Below, piece by piece: positions 1 to 5,353 of a stretch of 5,353 nucleotides of DNA. Position 1 is the first letter of the stretch, and each line of letters starts with the position of its first letter. Origin of the DNA: Deltaproteobacteria bacterium (GTDB lineage Bacteria > Myxococcota_A > UBA796 > UBA2385). The DNA lies in the NCBI GenBank assembly GCA_003694325.1, contig RFKJ01000067.1, forward strand, positions 1 through 5,353, read 5' to 3'. A model generated the notes under the pieces. The model did not search any database and was not told where the DNA came from. It was given only the letters and a program-made list of their open reading frames with translations. Both the position numbers and the translations under genes were made by a program.

Positions 1-2019
1 GTGCAGGGTGCAGCGGGTCGGGGGCACGTGGGCCTCCAGGCCTGGCACCTCCCGCGTCTCGGGGCAGGCGGGGCCGGCCCGCATCCCCGACAGCGCGCAC
101 ACCTCGACGGGCCGCAGGTCCGGTGGGCGGGTCCAGGCGGCCACCGGGTCCTGGTCGAAGCCGTCGTTCAGGGCGTCGAGGATGTCGAACAGCAGCGGCC
201 CGGCCGCCTGGGCCCCGACCAGGGCTGCGGCGGGCCGCCGGTCGAGGTTGCCCAGCCACACCACCACCGTCATCCGGGCGCCGCTCCCCACCGCCCAGGC
301 GTCGCGGTTTCCGAAGCTGGTGCCCGTCTTCCAGTGGATGTGCCGCGGCATGGCCGACAGCGCCCCCCGCCCCGGGAAATCGGGCCGGTCGCGCCGGGAC
401 AGGGCCCGGATCGTCAGCCAGGCGGCACCCGGCGACATCACCCGGACGCTGGGGTCCGCCGGTGCGCCCGGCTCCAGCCAGCGCAGGGGCCGGGCCCGCC
501 CTCCCTCGGCGATCGTGGCATAGATCCGCGCCAGGTCCAGCGGCGTCAGCTCCACCCCGCCCACCACCGCCGACAGGCCGTAGTGGCCCGGCACCGGCGA
601 CAGGCTGGTCACCCCCATCCCCCGGAGCTGGCCGAGGAACGACTCCACCCCGACCTGGTGCAGCAGCCGGACGAAGGGCACGTTGAGGCTGCGGGACAGG
701 GCCTCCTGCAGCGGCACCATGCCGTCGAATTCCCCGGAGTAGTTCTCCGGCGTGTACCCCGAGTAGTCCACGGGCACGTCCAGCACGAGTTGTTCGGGCA
801 GGACCATCCCCGCATCCAGCGCCTGGGCGTACAGCACCGGCTTCAGGGCCGAGCCCGGGGAGCGCGGAACGGCAAACGCCGGGATCTGGGCGCCGTCCCG
901 CGCCGCCCAGAAGTCATGCCCCCCCACCAGGGCCAGGACCTGCCCGTCGCGGTGCCGGACCACCACCACGGCGACATCGTCGATGCCCCGACGATGGAGG
1001 CTGCCCCGGGCATCGGCCACCACCGCCTCCACCCGACGCTGGACCCCGGCGTCGAGGGTGGTGACGAGGTCCTGCCCGCTGACCTGGGGGCCACCCAGCA
1101 GCCAGGCCGCGGCGTGGGGCGCCTGCCGCGGCATGGGCCGCAGCCCGTCGGGTACCGGGGTGGCCTGGATGCGGGCCAGCACTTCCTCGGCGCTCGCCGC
1201 CTCCCCCGGCGACGGCACCGGGGGAGAAGACGCCCCGGAACCCGCGCCCCCATCGGCACCATCGGCGAGGCGGGGCTCCAGGAGCCCCTCGGCCAGCAGG
1301 CGGCGGGCGATGGCATCCCGGGCGGCGGCGAGGGTCTCGACGTGGTCGGGCGCGGGAGCGCGATGGGTGGGATCCTGGGGGATCGCCAGCAGCACCGCGA
1401 TCTCGGCGGCGTCGAGGTTGTCGGCGCCGTGGCCGAAAAAGGCGTGGCTGGCTGCCTCCACCCCTTCGAGGTTGCCGCCCATCGGCACCAGGTCGAGGTA
1501 GGCCGACAGGATCTCGGTCTTGCTCATCCGCAGCTCGAGCTGCACGGCGCGGGCGGCCTCCACCAGCTTCGAGGCCAGGGTCCGCGGCCGCGGCTCGCAC
1601 AGCCGCACGACCTGCATGGTGATGGTCGAGGCCCCCGACACCACCCGCCCCCGGGCGAGGTTGACCGCCGCGGCCCGGACCACGGCGATGGGATCGACCC
1701 CCGGGTGCCACCAGAACCGTCGGTCCTCCAGGCGGATGAGGGCATCGACGTAGGCGGGATCGACCTCGTCCACCTCGACGGGCACCCGCCAGCGCTCGTC
1801 CTCGCTGAGCGTGAGGAAGGCCGTGCGTCCATCGCGCCACCGGACCACCGACGACGACCGCATGGCCAGCCGATCGGGCAGCGGCACCAGCCAGGCCAGG
1901 CTCGCCACCAGCCCCAGGATCATCGTCGCCGCCAGCGGGATCCCGGCCCACGACCTCCACCGCGGACGCCGGGCCGGCGGGCCCGGGGCGGTCCCCCCCG
2001 CCAGCGGCGCGGCGGTCAC
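1..2019 (-). CDS. pbpC: Penicillin-binding protein 1C (bifunctional glycosyltransferase/transpeptidase), C-terminus outside the window
   Basis: Inner-membrane class A PBP that polymerises lipid II (GT51 domain) and cross-links peptides (transpeptidase domain) in the periplasm. I translated the frame by hand from GTG 2019-2017 to position 1: 673 codons, no stop. Residues 1-24 are a Pro/Arg-rich cytoplasmic tail; about 25-47 form one membrane helix. Glycosyltransferase: EDRRFWWHPGVD from Glu98, GASTITMQ 129-136, SKLVEAARAVQLE with Glu154 as likely second catalytic Glu, SKTEILSAYLD 166-176, GGNLEGVEAAS 181-191, HAFFG 192-196. A Gly/Ser/Pro-rich linker lies at about 252-275. Transpeptidase: SALK 390-393 with nucleophile Ser390, YTPENYSGEF 422-431, SLN 444-446, YGLSAVVGGVELTP 480-493, KTGTS 564-568, then NRDAWAVG. 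The 1C-type CALSGMRAG (641-649) and a CTLH (670-673) close the visible part. The usual C-terminal BiPBP_C domain, roughly 100 residues, would lie beyond position 1. The TMQ ending of the second motif and GGN..GV..AS distinguish 1C from PBP1A/1B. Later in-frame ATGs (residues 33 and 53) fall within or after the helix, so the GTG is preferred. Confidence 0.96.
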   Translation of the reverse strand, partial: MTAAPLAGGTAPGPPARRPRWRSWAGIPLAATMILGLVASLAWLVPLPDRLAMRSSSVVRWRDGRTAFLTLSEDERWRVPVEVDEVDPAYVDALIRLEDRRFWWHPGVDPIAVVRAAAVNLARGRVVSGASTITMQVVRLCEPRPRTLASKLVEAARAVQLELRMSKTEILSAYLDLVPMGGNLEGVEAASHAFFGHGADNLDAAEIAVLLAIPQDPTHRAPAPDHVETLAAARDAIARRLLAEGLLEPRLADGADGGAGSGASSPPVPSPGEAASAEEVLARIQATPVPDGLRPMPRQAPHAAAWLLGGPQVSGQDLVTTLDAGVQRRVEAVVADARGSLHRRGIDDVAVVVVRHRDGQVLALVGGHDFWAARDGAQIPAFAVPRSPGSALKPVLYAQALDAGMVLPEQLVLDVPVDYSGYTPENYSGEFDGMVPLQEALSRSLNVPFVRLLHQVGVESFLGQLRGMGVTSLSPVPGHYGLSAVVGGVELTPLDLARIYATIAEGGRARPLRWLEPGAPADPSVRVMSPGAAWLTIRALSRRDRPDFPGRGALSAMPRHIHWKTGTSFGNRDAWAVGSGARMTVVVWLGNLDRRPAAALVGAQAAGPLLFDILDALNDGFDQDPVAAWTRPPDLRPVEVCALSGMRAGPACPETREVPGLEAHVPPTRCTLH
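2016..2019 (-). other. GTGA stop/start overlap of the A2M gene and pbpC
   Basis: On the minus strand the A2M gene ends in CTGCTGTGA. The pbpC start GTG occupies 2019-2017 and the A2M stop TGA occupies 2018-2016. Such four-base overlaps usually mean that ribosomes finishing the upstream gene re-initiate on the downstream one, which would tie the amounts of the two proteins together. Coupling is inferred from the geometry; the overlap itself is seen directly. Confidence 0.9.
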
Positions 2020-5000
2020 AGCAGCCCGTCCGTCCACGGCGCAGTCACCTCGACCGTGCGGCCCGCCTGGCGCGCCCAGGTGTCGGGATCGTACATCGCC
2101 TCGGCCTGCACCGGCGGCATGATGAACCGGCCGGCGGTCACCGCCCGCACCGAGACCAGCACCGAGCGGGTCTCTCCCGGCGACAGCCGCCCGAAGGCCT
2201 CGATCCGATCGTCGCGCAGGTTCATCGAGTCGAGGTCCCACAGGGCCAGGGAGTCGGCCCACGGCGGCAGCTCGATCCCCGACAGCCGGGGGTTCTCCAG
2301 CTCCCACCCGGCGGGGAGGCGATCGACCAGGGCCACGTCCTGGATCGGACGTTCGCTGGTGTTCTCGACATCGACCCGCACGTAGAGGGGGGTCCCCAGG
2401 GGCAGGGACGACGGGTCCAGGCTCCGGCCTGCGCCGTCCACCCAGGTTCGGGAGACGCGGAGCCCGTGCCCCCCCACCGGCACCGGGTCATCCACCCGGA
2501 CCCCCCGGGTGCTCACCACCGCAAAGGCCGGCCGGTCCAGCCCCGGCACGCGCACCACGACATCCTCGGCCGCGGCCGCCCCCTGCAACGACCAGGACAG
2601 GGTCGCCGCCGGCCGGACCTGTTCGTTGTCGATCAGCAGCGCCACCGCGTCGAGCTGGTCGGCACCGGCCGACACCCGCTTGCCCAACGCGGTGATCGCC
2701 CAGGCCAGCTCCTGGGTGGTGTACCCCGAGCTCGGGCGCCGCTCCAGCCAGCGGGCCAGCCGGTCGGCGGCGGCATCCGCCGCCGGGTCGTCCCCGAACA
2801 GGTCCTGGAACACGGCCAGGCGCAGGCCGACCCCCCGCAGCGCCGACCAGAAGGTCCAGTCGTGGGCCCGCATCTCCCGGGCATCGGGCAGGTCGATCTC
2901 CTTGAGCCGGTCCTCGTACCGGAGGTCACCGGCGCGGTGCAGCGCCGCCATGAGGAGGTACTCGGCCTCCTGCTGGCGCAGCCTCCGCCACGGTTCCCGG
3001 TCGGTCTCCCGCTGCTGGGCGAAGGCGTCGAGCACCCGGCGGGCCAACGCCGGCCGGGCCCGGTCCCCCACGGCCAGCACGTAGTGGGCATAGGCCAGGG
3101 TCGGGTCGGCGTTCACACCCTGGCCGACCCGCTGGTCCAACCAGTCCAGCGCCGCATCCAGCGCCTCGGGCGGCACGTCGAAGCCCGCCTGGCGGGCGTC
3201 CAGCAGCATATGGGTGGCGTAGGCCGTCCCCCACTCGCTCGCCCAGCTCCCTCCCGGCCAGTAGGCGAAGGCCCCGCTGGGGAGCTGCATCGACAGGACC
3301 CGCTCGATGCCCTGGTGGATCCGGTCGTCGACGGAGGCGCCGGCCACCAGGTCGGGGTCGATCGCCTCCACCAGGTCGCGCACGAACAGCATCGGGCGGG
3401 TGGTCGAGGTCGTCTGCTCCACGCAGCCGTAGGGGTAGCGGACGAGGTAGCCCAGGTGGGTGAGCGCCCGGGCGTGGGGCGAGGTCGTCACCCACACCCG
3501 GGTCCGATCGGTCCCCCGCTTCCAGCCCGCCAACGCCGCCCGCAGCGAGGTCGAACCCGGCTGCAGGGCCACCAGCTCCTGCCGCCAGAGAGCGGGCTCG
3601 GGGTTGTGGACCGGCAGGCGGAGGGTCTCCCGCGACTGGAGCCCCCCCGCGTTCGCCCGGATCTCCAGCTCCACCGCCGCCGGGGCCCGCGACGCCGACA
3701 GCCCGAAGACGACCGTTCCCGACTCCCCCGGGTCCAGCGACAGGGCGCCGGATGGGGCATCCACGATCTCCACCGGCGGACCCACCTCCCGGCCGACGGT
3801 CACCGCCACCGGGTCCTGCACCGGCTGGACCGCCACCTCCACCGTGACGTCCCGACGCTGGTCGGTGGTGTTGGTCAGCCGCACCGGGATCCGGGCCTGG
3901 TCCCCGGCAACCAGGAACCGGGGCAGCGTGGTCTGCAGGACGATGGGATCCCGCACCGGCACCGCCAGCTCCGCCGACCCCATGCGCCGGTCGTCGGCGA
4001 CGACCACCATGACCCGGACCCGACCGCGATAGCCCGGCAGGTCGAAGCGGATATCGGTGCCCCCGGAGTCCGGGAGCTGGACCAGCCCCGACCACAACGC
4101 CAACGGCTGCACCATCTGCACCCGCCCCAGGTGACCGCCCTCGGCGTCCCCGCCGGTGTGCGACGACGGGCCGGCCGGCTGGTTCAGCAGCGTCCAGCCG
4201 ACGGTCTCGAAGCTGTCCACCCCCAGCGCCCGCCGGGCGAAGACCTGGTCCCGGGGATCGGGGGTGTCGAAGTCGGTGAGCTGGAGGATCCCCTCGTCGA
4301 CCGCGGCCACCGTCGCCCAGGTGGGTCCGTGCAGCGCGCCGGCGTCGACATGGACGGTGAGGGGCTCCCAGGGCCGGGCCTCCGGCGGCCCCTTCACCGA
4401 CACGTCGAGGGAGAACCGGTCCGGCCGCAGCGCGACGCTGGTGACCCCGAATGCCCGGTCCGGCAGGAAGGCCTCGCTGCTCTCGAGGTGGGGATCCTTG
4501 AGGAGCAGCGCCGCCAGGTAGACATTGGGGACGAAGTCGCCCCCGGCGCCGTCGTCGACCCGCAGCGGCACCTCCCACTGCACCGGCCCGGCGTCCACGT
4601 CCCGCCAGGCGTGGGTCTGCACCCGGTCGGTCTCCACCGTCAGCAGCATCCGGCCGGCGTAGGGCGCCGTCGTCGTCACGGTGATCGTCTCGCCGGGCGC
4701 TGCCGACTCCGGTGCCTCCAGCGTCAGCAGCGCCGGGCGCTCGGGTCGCGGGGTGGCGTCGACGGTCGTCTGCCAGGGGTCCCAGTACCAGGAGCGGCTG
4801 TCGCCCTCCAGGTAGCGCTCGGTGCGGGCTCCTCCGCCGCGCACGTCGATGAGCCAGCCGGTGGCCGATCCTGGGGTCTCCAGGCGCACCGAGAACCGGC
4901 CATCCCGGACCGGCACCACCCGGATGTCCTCCTGGATGCGCCGCTGCAGCCGCCGGTAGGTGCTGTCGCCCGACTCGGCGTCCCAGAACCAGCCGAACTC

Positions 5001-5353
5001 CTGCTGCAGCCGGTACAGCCGCACCTCGACCTCGGACAGGGCGCCGGCGACGGGCTTCCCGGTCCAGTCGACCACCTGCCCCTCGACGGCGATGGGGTCG
5101 CCGGGCCCCACCGCGTCGCGATCGGTGCGCAACCCGATGTAGTGCCTCGCCGGGTGGACCGGCGCGGTGGCCTGCTGTCGGGTCGCCCGGCCGCTGTCTC
5201 CCTCGAACACCGCCACGTCCACCGCCAGTTCGGCCGATCCCAGCGTCGCGGCCCCGGGAGGCGGCGCCGGGCACCGCAGGGCGGCGTGGCCGTCGTCGTC
5301 CAGTTTCGCGTCGATGACGCCGAGGTCTACGTCGGGCGGGGACTGCTCGTCGA
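2016..5353 (-). CDS. yfhM: Bacterial alpha-2-macroglobulin (YfhM/ECAM family, thioester type), N-terminus outside the window
   Basis: Periplasmic protease-trap protein, normally a lipoprotein of the inner membrane in Gram-negatives. The frame is open from 5351 to a TGA at 2018-2016, giving 1111 visible residues. A GTG at 5222 is not the real start: the 43 codons before it read as family sequence (GHAALRCPAPPP, then AELAVDVAVFEGDSGRA). Family landmarks in order, numbered from the first visible codon: HYIGLR about 70-75; AVDEGILQLTDF about 349-360; a short candidate bait segment about 390-410; LPGYRGRVRVMVV about 435-448; LPRFLVAGD about 473-481; thioester GCVEQ at 642-646, Cys 643; thioester-domain helix GYTTQELAWAITAL about 880-893; C-terminal AEAMYDPDTWAR about 1085-1096. 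About 468 residues follow the thioester Cys, close to my recollection of E. coli YfhM (about 466), so the C-terminal half looks complete. By the same comparison roughly 500-550 N-terminal residues are missing, with any signal peptide and lipobox. The end overlaps pbpC by four bases. Family assignment is very sure; membrane anchoring is inferred. Confidence 0.96.
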   Translation of the reverse strand, partial: DEQSPPDVDLGVIDAKLDDDGHAALRCPAPPPGAATLGSAELAVDVAVFEGDSGRATRQQATAPVHPARHYIGLRTDRDAVGPGDPIAVEGQVVDWTGKPVAGALSEVEVRLYRLQQEFGWFWDAESGDSTYRRLQRRIQEDIRVVPVRDGRFSVRLETPGSATGWLIDVRGGGARTERYLEGDSRSWYWDPWQTTVDATPRPERPALLTLEAPESAAPGETITVTTTAPYAGRMLLTVETDRVQTHAWRDVDAGPVQWEVPLRVDDGAGGDFVPNVYLAALLLKDPHLESSEAFLPDRAFGVTSVALRPDRFSLDVSVKGPPEARPWEPLTVHVDAGALHGPTWATVAAVDEGILQLTDFDTPDPRDQVFARRALGVDSFETVGWTLLNQPAGPSSHTGGDAEGGHLGRVQMVQPLALWSGLVQLPDSGGTDIRFDLPGYRGRVRVMVVVADDRRMGSAELAVPVRDPIVLQTTLPRFLVAGDQARIPVRLTNTTDQRRDVTVEVAVQPVQDPVAVTVGREVGPPVEIVDAPSGALSLDPGESGTVVFGLSASRAPAAVELEIRANAGGLQSRETLRLPVHNPEPALWRQELVALQPGSTSLRAALAGWKRGTDRTRVWVTTSPHARALTHLGYLVRYPYGCVEQTTSTTRPMLFVRDLVEAIDPDLVAGASVDDRIHQGIERVLSMQLPSGAFAYWPGGSWASEWGTAYATHMLLDARQAGFDVPPEALDAALDWLDQRVGQGVNADPTLAYAHYVLAVGDRARPALARRVLDAFAQQRETDREPWRRLRQQEAEYLLMAALHRAGDLRYEDRLKEIDLPDAREMRAHDWTFWSALRGVGLRLAVFQDLFGDDPAADAAADRLARWLERRPSSGYTTQELAWAITALGKRVSAGADQLDAVALLIDNEQVRPAATLSWSLQGAAAAEDVVVRVPGLDRPAFAVVSTRGVRVDDPVPVGGHGLRVSRTWVDGAGRSLDPSSLPLGTPLYVRVDVENTSERPIQDVALVDRLPAGWELENPRLSGIELPPWADSLALWDLDSMNLRDDRIEAFGRLSPGETRSVLVSVRAVTAGRFIMPPVQAEAMYDPDTWARQAGRTVEVTAPWTDGLL
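2025..2035 (-). promoter_or_regulatory. Weak Shine-Dalgarno-like stretch for pbpC, inside the A2M gene
   Basis: The minus strand reads GGACGGACGGG just before the pbpC GTG. The nearer GGA (2031-2029) ends nine bases before the start codon, within the usual range. The match is poor (no AGGAGG), which fits a start that depends mainly on coupling to the upstream gene. In this GC-rich DNA such a short match could also be chance. Confidence 0.35.
3414..3428 (-). other. Thioester motif GCVEQ of the A2M protein
   Basis: The codons GGC TGC GTG GAG CAG encode GCVEQ, preceded by YPY and followed by TTS. In thioester-containing A2Ms and complement factors the Cys (3425-3423) and Gln (3416-3414) side chains join to form a reactive internal thioester that binds the attacking protease covalently. 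Many bacterial paralogues (YfaS type) lack this motif, so its presence marks this as the YfhM/ECAM type usually linked to pbpC. Confidence 0.93.
4122..4184 (-). other. Candidate bait region of the A2M protein
   Basis: Between the conserved block AVDEGIL...ARRALGVDSFE and the block that leads to LPGYRG lies a stretch of about 21 residues rich in Gly, Ser, Pro and acidic residues (NQPAGPSSHTGGDAEGGHLGR). It lacks the alternating hydrophobic pattern of the surrounding macroglobulin beta-domains. Its place in the order of domains matches the exposed loop that proteases cut in A2Ms. The assignment is by position and composition only; exact boundaries are uncertain. Confidence 0.55.

Noticed and set aside
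914..1960. A 348-codon open frame on the minus strand overlapping pbpC in another frame.
   Set aside because: Its translation is Ala/Gly/Arg-rich low-complexity sequence. The frame starting at 2019 explains the same DNA with complete catalytic motifs.
1990..2020. The run of G residues after the pbpC start as a possible frameshift site.
   Set aside because: The minus-strand G run (1999-1993) lies in the Gly/Pro-rich cytoplasmic tail. The frame continues cleanly into the membrane helix and the glycosyltransferase motifs, so no frameshift is needed.
1..2385. A 794-codon open frame on the plus strand.
   Set aside because: It is opposite pbpC and in codon register with it, so its stops would require the rare sense codons TTA, CTA or TCA, which hardly occur in this GC-rich gene. 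Its translation is Pro/Gly/Arg/His-rich with no recognisable domain, whereas the minus strand encodes all PBP1C motifs.
3460..4521. Plus-strand open frames (3460-4032 and 4156-4521) as possible small genes.
   Set aside because: They lie entirely opposite well-supported A2M sequence, have no family motif, and their Ser/Arg/Thr-rich composition is typical of antisense shadows.
2926..5274. A 782-codon open frame on the minus strand inside the A2M gene.
   Set aside because: It is a shifted frame with Gly/Arg/Pro-rich composition. The A2M frame carries the thioester and macroglobulin landmarks, and long shifted frames are expected at this GC content.

Overview
The window is fully coding and carries two genes, both read on the minus strand and both cut by the window edges. 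The first in transcription order is a bacterial alpha-2-macroglobulin (A2M, YfhM/ECAM family); its N-terminal part lies beyond position 5353 and its stop codon is at 2018-2016. The second is penicillin-binding protein 1C (pbpC), starting with GTG at 2019-2017 and still open at position 1, so its C-terminal end is missing. The A2M stop and the pbpC start overlap as GTGA, so the two are almost certainly one translationally coupled operon.

This pairing is known. In many outer-membrane bacteria an A2M-like lipoprotein gene sits next to pbpC. The published proposal is that A2M traps proteases that enter the periplasm, while PBP1C, a combined glycosyltransferase and transpeptidase, repairs the peptidoglycan. 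Here the A2M keeps the thioester motif (GCVEQ), which puts it in the covalent-trapping type. The PBP keeps all the expected catalytic motifs of both domains: the glycosyltransferase EDRRF and GASTITMQ motifs, and the transpeptidase SALK, SLN and KTGTS motifs.

The DNA is very GC-rich (73-80% in three 60-base lines counted by hand), with strongly G/C-biased third codon positions. The gene pair suggests a bacterium with a periplasm and probably an outer membrane. A high-GC proteobacterium, myxobacterium or similar lineage would fit, but the phylum cannot be fixed from this window. The high GC also opens long false reading frames, including one on the plus strand of 794 codons opposite pbpC.

There is no RNA gene, mobile element, CRISPR array or intergenic gap in the window, and I see no wholly new system. 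The points worth a second look are the coupled overlap, a short glycine/serine-rich candidate bait region, the thioester cysteine being the only Cys in the last 1068 A2M residues, a low-complexity linker in PBP1C, and a Cys/His cluster near the visible end of PBP1C.
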